Origin: BJGV01 sp964196335
Lineage (GTDB): Bacteria; Pseudomonadota; Gammaproteobacteria; Burkholderiales; Nitrosomonadaceae
Direction: 5' to 3'
Assembly (NCBI GenBank): GCA_965238155.1
Contig: OZ250175.1
Location: 1,550,001 to 1,614,000, forward strand
DNA length: 64,000 bases
The notes under the pieces were generated by a model. It searched no databases and was not told the DNA's origin. It saw only the letters and a list, made by a program, of their open reading frames with translations. Positions 28,189-37,356 of the stretch are shown piece by piece (position 1 is the stretch's first letter; each line of letters opens with the position of its first letter). The position numbers were made by a program, and so were the translations under genes.

Positions 28189-30705
28189 CTACAAGCTTTC
28201 CAGTATTGCCTTGGCACTTTCTTGCTGCTTGGCATCTCCGTCCTTTAGAACTTCCTGGAGAATTTCTTTAGCGCCCTCATTATCACCCATCTCCTGATAG
28301 GCGCGGGCCAGATCAATTTTAGTAGCTATTTCATGCCACTGTGCGCTCTTTTCTACAGATTGTGTATCCACTGGTTCAGCAGGTATCGAATCATCTATAT
28401 TTAAATCTATACCAGCTAAATCTGCCTCTGGTAATACTGGTGCAGGTGTAGCCTCTTCAGACTCTGATACATCAGGAAAGTCCATGCTTGTATCATCTAT
28501 ATCTTTTGTATCGTCAGGGACCGGAGAACCCATGGTAACAACATTCCCTGAGTCATTCTCATCTTCTTCTGAGCTACTAAAATTAATCCCGAAGTCAGCA
28601 GGCTCATCATTTACTGGTTCAGAAGCTTCTGTCGAATTACCTGTTGTCTCAACAGAGTCAGAACTTGTAACAGAAGACTTATTAGACACCTCTTCATTTG
28701 GGGCCGCAGCCTTTACCTGATCAATATTTGTTGATGCTACTCCTCCGTAGAAAGGGTTCTCCGGATCAATACCAAGTCCTAATTTAGCAGCCTTCTCCCA
28801 TAATGGACCCGTAGGTGACACAGCCCATAATTTACGGGCAGTAGTTTCAAATGAAGATTTATCTTTACGTTGAGTATGTACTTCTAATAACTTGGCTAAA
28901 ATATCAGGATTACTTTGATCTTTTGCTAATGCATCCTTGAGGATCTTCTCAGCCTGCACATCTCGCCCATGGTCAAGATATTGGCCTGCTTCGACAACAG
29001 GGTCATAATCATCTGTTTGTTTAGTTTTTTTTCCTACACCAAAACCTGTTATTGGCGGCGTATCCGAGGTATCGGAAAGAATCTCATCTTCGCCTTCATC
29101 TAAATCTATATCATTAACTGCTGCTTTTTTTTTCCTATTTATCGCAAATACTCCCATCAAAAGAAGAAGGAGTGCTGCGCCTACATATTCAATATTCTCC
29201 ATCAAACTATCAATAACAGGCCCTATACTATCCATCATAGGAGGATCTTCTACAACAACCGGGGGTGCCTGTTTTATTGGAGGAGGTGCCGGAACTGCCT
29301 TAGGGCTTGGTACAGCAGGCTCAGCGACAGGTGATTCTGTTGTACTTGATTCTTCTCCTTCTACATATCCACTTGACTCTTCATCTTCCTGAGCAGATCC
29401 CTTATCATCCGTAGATAACTCTTCTGTTGTTGCAGGGGGAAGTTTAGTTTCTGTAGTTGCATCAGGAGTTGTAGTTTCTGCCTGATTCTGTAACTCCGCC
29501 ATGTCAGCATTTTTTAATTCCAGCAATTGCCGCAGTTCCTGAATATTCTTCTCAAGTAGCGCTACACGCTCATTCGCTTCATCTAATGCTTTTTCTTTAG
29601 CAATGGCACTTTCTTCCAAAGCACGGATTTTATCCTGAGCACCACTCGTAGTATTTTCGCCCTTACTTCCTTCTATCCCCTCTCCCTTGGAAATACTCAG
29701 CTTTTCTTCAGACGGTTTTTTGGCAGTTTCAGCAAGATTATCGATCATAGTAGTAATCTTGCCAGTCGCTGTTTGTGTTGACTCTTCACCTGCTGAAGCA
29801 GCAGAATCCACTTCTGCAGCTAATTTCTGCCGATACGCCTCCCAATTAGCCGTCTGCATTTTTACTTCTTTGTCAGCTGCATCCGGAGAAATAGTTGCAA
29901 CTTCACTTGCATCCGGTATCCGCAGTATAGGACCAGCCTTAAGCCTATTCATGTTATTGTCAGAAAAGGCCTTGCGATTAGCGCGATGCAACGCAATAAG
30001 CATCTGATTTAGCTGTACTCGGGGATGAGCAACTTTTTGTGCAATCTTAGCTAAGGTATCACCGCTTTTTACCGGACCATAGGTAGTTTCAGGTTGCTCA
30101 GCTGAAACAGCCTTTTGCTCCGGTTCCGGCACTTGCTCTGGAACCATCTCTGGTTCTGGAGCTACTTCTTTTACAGTCGGCCCTTCCTCACTGACTACAT
30201 TTTCAACAATTATGGAATCCGGTTGCTCAGCGGCCGCCGGCTCAGGCTTAACAGAACTTGGTACAACTGGCTCAACCTGCACCGCTGGTAAAGCCGGTTC
30301 AAGTGCATCTTCTGGCGGGTCAAGTAGCACTGTATATTCGCGAATTAAGCGTCCTGAAGACCAGTTCAGTTCAATCAGCATGCTCAGAAACGGCTCTACA
30401 ACACGTTGTGGAGAAGTAATTTTAACGTAAGGTTGACCGTTTGCCCGATTCTCGATACTAATTCTAAATGTAAACAAAAAAGGCGCGTAATCAACATTTG
30501 ACTGCTGGAAAGTTTCACGCGAAGCGAGCCTTGCCGATAAAGAAGGAATATCTTCCTTATTTACAGAGACAATATCAATTTCAGCCTTAAATGGCTGACC
30601 CAAATAAGAATTTAGAGTGAGATTCCCCAAACCTGTTGCATGTACGGCAAAGGATGAAGCCAATGCAAACAGAAACAAAAACGCTCTAATAATAAATCGG
30701 TGCAC
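28189..30705 (-). CDS. fimV: FimV/HubP-type LysM membrane protein
   Basis: A large inner-membrane protein of the FimV/HubP family, known in other bacteria to organise the cell pole and type IV pili or twitching. The 838 residues show a signal peptide (1-23), a conserved N-terminal periplasmic domain (about 24-130, starting GLGNLTLNSYLGQPFKAEI), a LysM peptidoglycan-binding domain (about 211-264, SGDTLAKIAQKV), a coiled coil around 360-405, a Pro/Glu-rich stretch, a transmembrane helix near 505-523, then an acidic cytoplasmic region. It ends in the FimV C-terminal motif DLARAYQEMGDNEGAKEIL. The start is GTG with GAGGG upstream. Placed between asd and truA, the usual site of fimV. Confidence 0.93.
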   Translation of the reverse strand: MHRFIIRAFLFLFALASSFAVHATGLGNLTLNSYLGQPFKAEIDIVSVNKEDIPSLSARLASRETFQQSNVDYAPFLFTFRISIENRANGQPYVKITSPQRVVEPFLSMLIELNWSSGRLIREYTVLLDPPEDALEPALPAVQVEPVVPSSVKPEPAAAEQPDSIIVENVVSEEGPTVKEVAPEPEMVPEQVPEPEQKAVSAEQPETTYGPVKSGDTLAKIAQKVAHPRVQLNQMLIALHRANRKAFSDNNMNRLKAGPILRIPDASEVATISPDAADKEVKMQTANWEAYRQKLAAEVDSAASAGEESTQTATGKITTMIDNLAETAKKPSEEKLSISKGEGIEGSKGENTTSGAQDKIRALEESAIAKEKALDEANERVALLEKNIQELRQLLELKNADMAELQNQAETTTPDATTETKLPPATTEELSTDDKGSAQEDEESSGYVEGEESSTTESPVAEPAVPSPKAVPAPPPIKQAPPVVVEDPPMMDSIGPVIDSLMENIEYVGAALLLLLMGVFAINRKKKAAVNDIDLDEGEDEILSDTSDTPPITGFGVGKKTKQTDDYDPVVEAGQYLDHGRDVQAEKILKDALAKDQSNPDILAKLLEVHTQRKDKSSFETTARKLWAVSPTGPLWEKAAKLGLGIDPENPFYGGVASTNIDQVKAAAPNEEVSNKSSVTSSDSVETTGNSTEASEPVNDEPADFGINFSSSEEDENDSGNVVTMGSPVPDDTKDIDDTSMDFPDVSESEEATPAPVLPEADLAGIDLNIDDSIPAEPVDTQSVEKSAQWHEIATKIDLARAYQEMGDNEGAKEILQEVLKDGDAKQQESAKAILESL

Positions 30706-30786
30706 TATAGTACCCTCAGATTCTCGAGAAGAAGAAATAGAATAACATCATGTAGTTATCGATTCAAGTCAAACTTGACCTATTAT

Positions 30787-30914
30787 AAATAGCCCAAAAA
30801 TATTTACTTTCTAATTAATTGAAATCCCGTTTGCGGCATAAAAGTAATTCTTAAATAGCCCAAAATAATTATTTTTCTAATAGAAACTCTGTTTACGGCA
30901 TAAAAGTAACTTTT
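30787..30914. repeat. Two imperfect tandem copies of a 66-bp unit
   Basis: The unit starts AAATAGCCCAAAA and ends near GCATAAAAGTAA. Copy 1 begins at 30787 and copy 2 at 30853. The GTTTGCGGCATAAAAGTAA end of copy 1 recurs in copy 2 with one difference (GTTTACGGCATAAAAGTAA). It lies in the 258-base gap between fimV and asd, upstream of fimV on the minus strand. No gene is seen in the gap. Confidence 0.8.
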
Positions 30915-30963
30915 ACTGAGGGATATTCTGATAAATTTCTATATTTGAATGCTTGTCTTAACT

Positions 30964-32076
30964 TTAAGCTTCAACCAAAATTCTCAGCATTCTACGCAAC
31001 GGCTCTGCTGCACCCCAGAGCAACTGATCTCCTACTGTAAATGCAGATAAATAATCTTTACCCATTGTAAGTTTCCGTAAACGACCTACTGGTATAGATA
31101 GTGTGCCAGTTACAGTAGCAGGAGTCAGTTCCTTTAACGTACACTCCCGCTCATTAGGAATAACACTGACCCAACTATTTGATTCAGCAATAATGTCCTC
31201 AATCTCATCCAGAGGAATCTCTTTGTTCAGTTTTATAGTCATCGCTTGACTATGACAGCGCATCGATCCGACACGAACACAAATCCCATCAACAGGGACC
31301 TCATGATTACTGGTCCCCATAATTTTGTTAGTTTCGGCCTGAGCCTTCCACTCCTCACGGCTCTGACCGTTGCCAAGATCTCTGTCAATCCATGGGATTA
31401 AACTTCCTGCAAGAGGAACACCAAAATTTGCAGTAGGAAAATCTTCATCTCGCAAGGACCCTGCCACTTTTCGGTCAATATCTAATATGCCAGAAGCAGG
31501 ATCATCTAATAGATCTTCTGCCACCCGATGTGCCTCACCCATCTGCATTAACAATTCACGCATATTTTTGGCGCCTGCACCGGAGGCTGCTTGATAAGTC
31601 ATAGCACTCATCCAGTCAACCAGATTATTTTTAAGTAATCCTCCCACTGCCATAAGCATCAGACTCACCGTACAGTTCCCGCCAATATAATTTTTCTCAC
31701 CGTCGTGTACAGCCTGCTTAATGATCGGTAAATTCACCGGATCAAGTATAATTACGGCACCCTCTTCCATCCGCAGAGTAGAAGCAGCATCAATCCAGTA
31801 ACCTTCCCACCCTGTCTGTCGTAATTTTTTGTAAACTTTAGAAGTATAATCTCCACCCTGACAGGAAATGATAATGTCCATCCCTTTGAGCTGATTAATG
31901 TTATATGCATCTTTAAGCGGTAAAACCTCCCTACCAACATCCGGACCAATACCACCCAGCTGAGATGTAGTAAAAAATTCTGGCTCTACCAGTTCAAAGT
32001 CATTTTCTTCGCGCATCCTCTGCATTAGTACAGATCCGACCATGCCGCGCCAACCAACAAAACCTACCCGCTTCAT
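30964..32076 (-). CDS. asd: Aspartate-semialdehyde dehydrogenase
   Basis: NADPH-dependent reduction of aspartyl phosphate for lysine, threonine and methionine synthesis. The 370-residue gammaproteobacterial-type enzyme begins KRVGFVGWRGMVGSVLMQRM, has the active-site Cys in IGGNCTVSLMLMA and the catalytic His in RVGSMRCHSQA. A strong AAGGAGC ribosome site precedes the ATG. It lies 73 bases after leuB. Confidence 0.96.
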   Translation of the reverse strand: MKRVGFVGWRGMVGSVLMQRMREENDFELVEPEFFTTSQLGGIGPDVGREVLPLKDAYNINQLKGMDIIISCQGGDYTSKVYKKLRQTGWEGYWIDAASTLRMEEGAVIILDPVNLPIIKQAVHDGEKNYIGGNCTVSLMLMAVGGLLKNNLVDWMSAMTYQAASGAGAKNMRELLMQMGEAHRVAEDLLDDPASGILDIDRKVAGSLRDEDFPTANFGVPLAGSLIPWIDRDLGNGQSREEWKAQAETNKIMGTSNHEVPVDGICVRVGSMRCHSQAMTIKLNKEIPLDEIEDIIAESNSWVSVIPNERECTLKELTPATVTGTLSIPVGRLRKLTMGKDYLSAFTVGDQLLWGAAEPLRRMLRILVEA

Positions 32077-32149
32077 TCAAGCTCCTTTTTCTCAAAAAAT
32101 AGACAAGATAAAAATTCGAGTAACATATAGAAGTCCTACCTTTTTGCGC

Positions 32150-33211
32150 CTATAAATTCTTTAAAATAGCATCCCCCATTTCTTCCGTTCCAATTTCTTT
32201 CATTCCCGGCTCGCAAATATCTCTAGTACGATAATTCTGGGCCAGCACTTTCTTTACTGAACTCTCAATACGTACAGCCGCCCCTTCCTGGTTGAAAGTG
32301 TAGCGCAACATCATTGCTGCCGACAAGATGGTTGCCAATGGATTAGCAATGTTTTTACCTGCTATATCAGGAGCTGAACCATGTATCGGCTCATACAATC
32401 CCTTATTTTTATCATCCAGAGATGCCGATGGCAGCATACCTATGGAACCAGTAAGCATTGAAGCTTCATCCGATAAGATATCACCAAACATATTGCCTGT
32501 AACTATTACATCAAACTGTTTTGGTTTAAGTACCAGCTGCATTGCAGCATTGTCTACCAACATATGTGAAAGCTCCACGTCCGGATATTCCTTGGCGACC
32601 TCTATTACAACATCGCGCCACAGTTGTGAACATTCAAGTACGTTCATTTTATCCACTGAACAAAGCTTTTTATTACGCTTACGTGCAACCTGAAAGGCAA
32701 CATGGGCAATTCTACATATTTCAGCCTCACTATAAATCATTGTATTAAATCCCAGACGCTGATCATCATGCAATTTAATTCCACGCGGCTCGCCAAAATA
32801 AATATCGCCGGTCAACTCGCGAATAATCAAAATATCTAAACCTGAGATAACTTCAGGTTTCAGTGTTGAAGCATCCTCAAGCTCTGAGTAAAGCATCACC
32901 GGACGCAAGTTTGCAAAAAGGTTTAAATCTTTACGAATGGATAGTAAGCCCCGCTCCGGACGTTTTTCACGTGGGAGTTTGTCATACTGCAAGCCACCCA
33001 CAGCTCCTAGTAACACAGCATCTGCTTCCATAGTAAGCTTGCGGGTTGCCTCAGGAAACGGTTTACCGGTTGCATCAACTGCACATCCTCCCAATAGAGC
33101 TGTCTCCAACTCAAATTTTATTCCATCGCTCGTAAGCGCTTCTAATACACGCACTGCTTGAGCAACAATTTCAGGACCAATACCATCACCAGGTAAAACT
33201 GCAATCTTCAT
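32150..33211 (-). CDS. leuB: 3-isopropylmalate dehydrogenase
   Basis: Oxidative decarboxylation of 3-isopropylmalate with NAD+. 353 residues; begins KIAVLPGDGIGPEIV, with substrate arginines in the RPERGLLSIRKDLNLFANLRP region, the metal-binding aspartates in DNAAMQL and GDILSDEASML, and the NAD motif PIHGSAPDIAGKNIANP. Third gene of leuC-leuD-leuB. Confidence 0.97.
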   Translation of the reverse strand: MKIAVLPGDGIGPEIVAQAVRVLEALTSDGIKFELETALLGGCAVDATGKPFPEATRKLTMEADAVLLGAVGGLQYDKLPREKRPERGLLSIRKDLNLFANLRPVMLYSELEDASTLKPEVISGLDILIIRELTGDIYFGEPRGIKLHDDQRLGFNTMIYSEAEICRIAHVAFQVARKRNKKLCSVDKMNVLECSQLWRDVVIEVAKEYPDVELSHMLVDNAAMQLVLKPKQFDVIVTGNMFGDILSDEASMLTGSIGMLPSASLDDKNKGLYEPIHGSAPDIAGKNIANPLATILSAAMMLRYTFNQEGAAVRIESSVKKVLAQNYRTRDICEPGMKEIGTEEMGDAILKNL

Positions 33212-33248
33212 AAATTTTTTTCTGAGCCATTAATTCTAAATATATATG

Positions 33249-33887
33249 CTAGGCAAATAACCATGGTTGTTCAATACGTTTCTTATCCTCGAATTCCCTT
33301 ATTTTGCCTGCATGCTGCAACGTCAGTCCAATTTCATCCAATCCATTCAGCATATTTTCTTTCCGAAATGAATCAATATCAAAGGTATTAACTTCACCAG
33401 TAGGCGTGGTAACCGTCTGATCCTCCAGGTTAACAGCAAGAGAATAGCCTACATTCAAATCTACCTCACGAAATATCTGATCCACAATATTTTCTCTAAG
33501 CACAATGGGCAACAACCCAACTTTAAATGAATTGTTAAAAAAAATATCGGCATAACTAGGAGCGATTATCACCTGAAAACCATAGTCCTGAAGAGCCCAT
33601 GGAGCATGCTCTCGACTTGAACCACAACCAAAATTTGCACGTGTTAATAAAATTCTTGCTCCCTGATATCGCGTCTGATTAAGAACAAAACCCGGGTTTG
33701 GCTTGCGCTGAGCAGCATCTTTCCCTGGCTCGCCATGATCCAGATAACGCCACTCATCAAATAAGTACCGGCCAAAACCAGATCGTTTTATTGATTTTAA
33801 AAACTGCTTGGGAATAATTGCATCTGTATCAATATTTGCACGGTCTAATGGCACAACCAGTCCCTTACAACCAAGAAATTTTTCCAT
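33249..33887 (-). CDS. leuD: 3-isopropylmalate dehydratase small subunit
   Basis: Swivel-domain subunit of isopropylmalate isomerase. 212 residues; VPLDRANIDTDAIIPKQFLK at the N-terminus and FGCGSSREHAPWAL for substrate binding. It works with LeuC, encoded 116 bases upstream on the same strand. The leuC-leuD gap holds no recognisable gene. Confidence 0.96.
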   Translation of the reverse strand: MEKFLGCKGLVVPLDRANIDTDAIIPKQFLKSIKRSGFGRYLFDEWRYLDHGEPGKDAAQRKPNPGFVLNQTRYQGARILLTRANFGCGSSREHAPWALQDYGFQVIIAPSYADIFFNNSFKVGLLPIVLRENIVDQIFREVDLNVGYSLAVNLEDQTVTTPTGEVNTFDIDSFRKENMLNGLDEIGLTLQHAGKIREFEDKKRIEQPWLFA

Positions 33888-34003
33888 TGACTAAATTACT
33901 CTTCTCTTTATTTAAAATAATACACTTGTTAGATTACTTAACGACTTACAAGACTGAATTTAATACCGGTTATAAAAATACTTATAAGAAAAACAAAACG
34001 TTT

Positions 34004-35413
34004 TTATGCACTCCCATATATATTCCGCACATCTGTAAAATGGCCGGCTACCGCTGCGGCGGCCGCCATTGCAGGACTTACTAAATGAGTGCGCCCAGCC
34101 GGTCCTTGTCTGCCTTCAAAATTACGATTAGATGTAGAAGCACATCGTTCCCCCGGCGAAAGATAGTCATCATTCATTGCAAGGCACATTGAACAACCTG
34201 GTTCACGCCATTCAAATCCTGCCTCACGAAATATCTTATCTAATCCTTCCTCTTCTGCCTGAAGCTTTACTAAACCAGAGCCCGGAACAACCATTGCAAG
34301 TTTAATATTCTTTGCAATATGTCTATCCTTTACTACTTCTGCTGCCGCTCTTAAATCTTCAATTCGAGAGTTAGTACAAGAACCAATAAAAATCTTATCC
34401 AGGTAAATTTTGCTGATCAACGTATCAGGTACAAGCCCCATATACTCCAAAGCACGCTGCATATCATTACGTTTCACTGGATCAGTAATTTTTAACGGAT
34501 CCGGAACTCTGCCATCTACCGTTGTAACCATCTCAGGAGATGTCCCCCAAGTCACTTGTGGTTTTATTTCCGTTGCATTAATTTTTACAACATGATTAAA
34601 TTTTGCCCCTTCATCACTTCTAAGTGTGCTCCAATAACTAACCGCTTTCTCCCATAAATCTCCTTTTGGCGCAAATGGTCGTCCACTGATATATTCAATA
34701 GTGGTATCGTCTACGGCTATCATACCAACACGTGCGCCTGCTTCGATTGCCATATTGCAAAGCGTCATACGACCTTCCATTGATAGACCGCTAATAGTGC
34801 TGCCAGAAAACTCAATGGCATAACCGGTGCCTCCGGCTGTTCCAATTTCTCCGATAATAGCAAGTGCCACATCCTTGGCAGTAATACCAGGGCCAAGCGT
34901 TCCTTCTACTAAAATTTGCATCTCTAGTGCTCTTTTTATCGACAAACACTGAGTTGCAAGCACATGCTCTATTTCAGATGTACCTATTCCAAAAGCAAGA
35001 CAGGCAAATGCACCATGTGTACTGGTATGTGAGTCCCCACATACTACTGTCATACCAGGTAGTGTCGCGCCTTGCTCCGGGCCAATCACATGAACAATTC
35101 CCTGGCGCAGATCATTCATCTTAAATTCAGTGATACCCAATTCCTCACAGTTCCGATCAAGAGTCTCAACCTGTAACCGTGAGATCGGATCACTGATTCC
35201 ATTGGTACGATTGGTAGTTGGCACATTGTGGTCTGCTACCGCAAGAACCGAATCCAGGCGCCAGGGTTTGCGCCCAGCAATTCTTAGTGATTCAAATGCT
35301 TGCGGGCTAGTAACTTCATGTACCAGATGACGGTCAATATAGATCAGTGCCGTTTCACCAGGCCCATCATGAACCACATGATTTTTCCAGAGTTTATCGT
35401 ATAAAGTTTGCAT
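34004..35413 (-). CDS. leuC: 3-isopropylmalate dehydratase large subunit
   Basis: Catalytic [4Fe-4S] subunit of isopropylmalate isomerase. 469 residues. Cluster cysteines are in FIGSCTNSRIEDL and EPGCSMCLAMN; VCGDSHTSTHGAFACLAFGIGTSE is the aconitase-family substrate segment. First gene of the leucine group and probably of the long minus-strand run down to metZ, although gaps may hold internal promoters. Confidence 0.97.
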   Translation of the reverse strand: MQTLYDKLWKNHVVHDGPGETALIYIDRHLVHEVTSPQAFESLRIAGRKPWRLDSVLAVADHNVPTTNRTNGISDPISRLQVETLDRNCEELGITEFKMNDLRQGIVHVIGPEQGATLPGMTVVCGDSHTSTHGAFACLAFGIGTSEIEHVLATQCLSIKRALEMQILVEGTLGPGITAKDVALAIIGEIGTAGGTGYAIEFSGSTISGLSMEGRMTLCNMAIEAGARVGMIAVDDTTIEYISGRPFAPKGDLWEKAVSYWSTLRSDEGAKFNHVVKINATEIKPQVTWGTSPEMVTTVDGRVPDPLKITDPVKRNDMQRALEYMGLVPDTLISKIYLDKIFIGSCTNSRIEDLRAAAEVVKDRHIAKNIKLAMVVPGSGLVKLQAEEEGLDKIFREAGFEWREPGCSMCLAMNDDYLSPGERCASTSNRNFEGRQGPAGRTHLVSPAMAAAAAVAGHFTDVRNIYGSA

Positions 35414-35499
35414 TACTAAAAAATGCCTTATTGAACGTTAGATTATCTCATAATGTAATTATATAAATTATACAACCTGCCATTTTCTTTTCTTACTTA

Positions 35500-36639
35500 C
35501 TATTTAATGTTAACTTTCCATATTACTAATCCCAGACCCAGTAACGCAGCTAATGCACTCATGCTAAATGTGAATCCTGGTCCCAGCCACTCCCAGGCGT
35601 AACCACTGAATACTCCGCCCAGTGCCCCGCCAATCCCGAATGTAAAACTCGTATAAAAGGCCTGCCCTTTGGCTTGATGGCGTCCACGAAAAAAATGATG
35701 TACCACCATCATTGCCGCAACATGGTGTGCCCCATACGTTGCTGCATGCAGAATTTGTGCCAGTAGTACAACTACCGGCCATTCTACTCCCCAACCTATC
35801 ATTAAAAACCGTACTACTGCACAACAAAAACTAAATGCAAGAACCTGCTTTAGGCTAAGCCAGTGCATTACTTTAGGTATAAGAAAAAATATACCTATTT
35901 CACATATCACGCCAATTGCCCAAAGCCAGCCGATAGCACCTTTACTATATTCATACTCTACCAAATAGATCGAGTAAAACGTGTAGTAAGGGCCATGGGC
36001 AAAGGCCATTAACAAACATGCGGTAAAGAAAGCCAATACACCTGGCTGTTTAAGTATCTGTTTGACGGACAGACTATCGGTGGGATGAGATGCTATTTCC
36101 GCCTCAGGAATCCGCCAGGAGAAAATAACGATACCTAATTTAAATCCTAACACCCACCACAATAGAGATACGATTTCTGTAGTGTCTAACAGATACCCTA
36201 TACCTATCACTGCACAAACAAACCCTAACGAACCCCATGAACGAATACTCCCGTATCTGGCCGTACTATCTCCCAGATGGGATAGAGTTGTTGCCTCCAT
36301 CAATGGAAGTGATGCACTCCAAAAAAAGCTCATCAGCGCCATTATGATAAACAGCCAGACAAATGATTCCCCAAAGAAAACACCGCAATAGCTTACCAGA
36401 CCGGTAATTGCAGCTAGTTGAACGATCAACATCCGTCTGCCAGTGTGATCAGCCAGCCAACCCCATGCAGTTGGGGCAAAAATGCGCATTACGTGTAGCA
36501 AAGACATCAGTACGCCAATCTGGAATGCATTAAAGGAAAGGGATTTAAGATAGAGGCCCCAATATGGAGCAAATGCACCTATAAATGCAAAGTGAAAAAA
36601 ATAAAATCCTGAAAGACGCCAGTAGGGAAGTGATTGCAT
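35500..36639 (-). CDS. MFS transporter of the HcaT/LacY-like type
   Basis: A 379-residue membrane protein with about 12 hydrophobic helices. The start (YWRLSGFYFFHFAFIGAFAPYWGLYLKSL), the loop WGWLADHTGRRM between helices 2 and 3, and YGSIRSWGSLGFV place it in the MFS_1-like group that includes 3-phenylpropionate permease HcaT. The substrate cannot be told from the sequence. It lies alone between leuC and efp. Confidence 0.88.
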   Translation of the reverse strand: MQSLPYWRLSGFYFFHFAFIGAFAPYWGLYLKSLSFNAFQIGVLMSLLHVMRIFAPTAWGWLADHTGRRMLIVQLAAITGLVSYCGVFFGESFVWLFIIMALMSFFWSASLPLMEATTLSHLGDSTARYGSIRSWGSLGFVCAVIGIGYLLDTTEIVSLLWWVLGFKLGIVIFSWRIPEAEIASHPTDSLSVKQILKQPGVLAFFTACLLMAFAHGPYYTFYSIYLVEYEYSKGAIGWLWAIGVICEIGIFFLIPKVMHWLSLKQVLAFSFCCAVVRFLMIGWGVEWPVVVLLAQILHAATYGAHHVAAMMVVHHFFRGRHQAKGQAFYTSFTFGIGGALGGVFSGYAWEWLGPGFTFSMSALAALLGLGLVIWKVNIK

Positions 36640-36708
36640 CAGATCATTTTTTTGTGATCAACTACTGTTGATTAATTTCTACTATTTACGAATGAACTCC
36701 AGCAATGA

Positions 36709-37272
36709 TCAGGCACGCTTCTTAAACTCGTCAGTACGAGTATCAATTTCAATCATGTCACCAATCTCAACAAAAGCAGCAACCTGAATCTGATAAGAAG
36801 TTCCCTTCAGGCGTGCTGGCTTCATTATTTTTCCTGAAGTATCTCCACGAACAGCAGGCTCAGTATATTCAACTTCACGAACAACTGTAGTTGGAAGTTC
36901 AACTGAAATAACCTTATCGTTGTAAAACGTCAATTTACAAATATCTTCCATGCCATCAATTAAATAATTTATCACTTCCGACATATTATCTGCTTCGACT
37001 TCAATTTGATTGTATTCACTGTCCATAAATACATATAGTGGATCAGCATAATACGAGTAGGTGCAGTCTTTTTGGTCAAGCACAGCCATATCAAATTTCT
37101 CATCAGCTTTATATATCACTTCTGTTACAGTATTAGAAAGAAGATTCTTTAATTTCATTCTGACCACAGATGCATTACGTCCGGACTTAGTAAATTCACA
37201 TTTCTGTACGACCATTGGGACATTGTCGATCATAGCGACGTTACCTGCACGAAGCTCCATTGCTGTTTTCAT
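36709..37272 (-). CDS. efp: Elongation factor P, arginine-type
   Basis: EF-P rescues ribosomes stalled on polyproline stretches. The 187-residue protein has all three OB/KOW domains. At the tip of domain I the modified residue is Arg32 (in TKSGRNASVV), not the Lys of the E. coli branch. This is the form that EarP rhamnosylates, and earP lies 84 bases upstream on the same strand. An AGGATG ribosome site precedes the ATG. Confidence 0.96.
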   Translation of the reverse strand: MKTAMELRAGNVAMIDNVPMVVQKCEFTKSGRNASVVRMKLKNLLSNTVTEVIYKADEKFDMAVLDQKDCTYSYYADPLYVFMDSEYNQIEVEADNMSEVINYLIDGMEDICKLTFYNDKVISVELPTTVVREVEYTEPAVRGDTSGKIMKPARLKGTSYQIQVAAFVEIGDMIEIDTRTDEFKKRA

Positions 37273-37356
37273 GTTTCATCCTAATATTTGAAGTCAAGAA
37301 AAAATTACTTACTTGGAAAACTACAAAGATAATTTCTTTATTTTATAGGTTTCAGA

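Noticed and set aside
33888..34003. Possible small gene between leuC and leuD, as some betaproteobacteria have an entericidin-like gene there
   Set aside because: The 116 bases are AT-rich with no start, ribosome site or lipoprotein motif.
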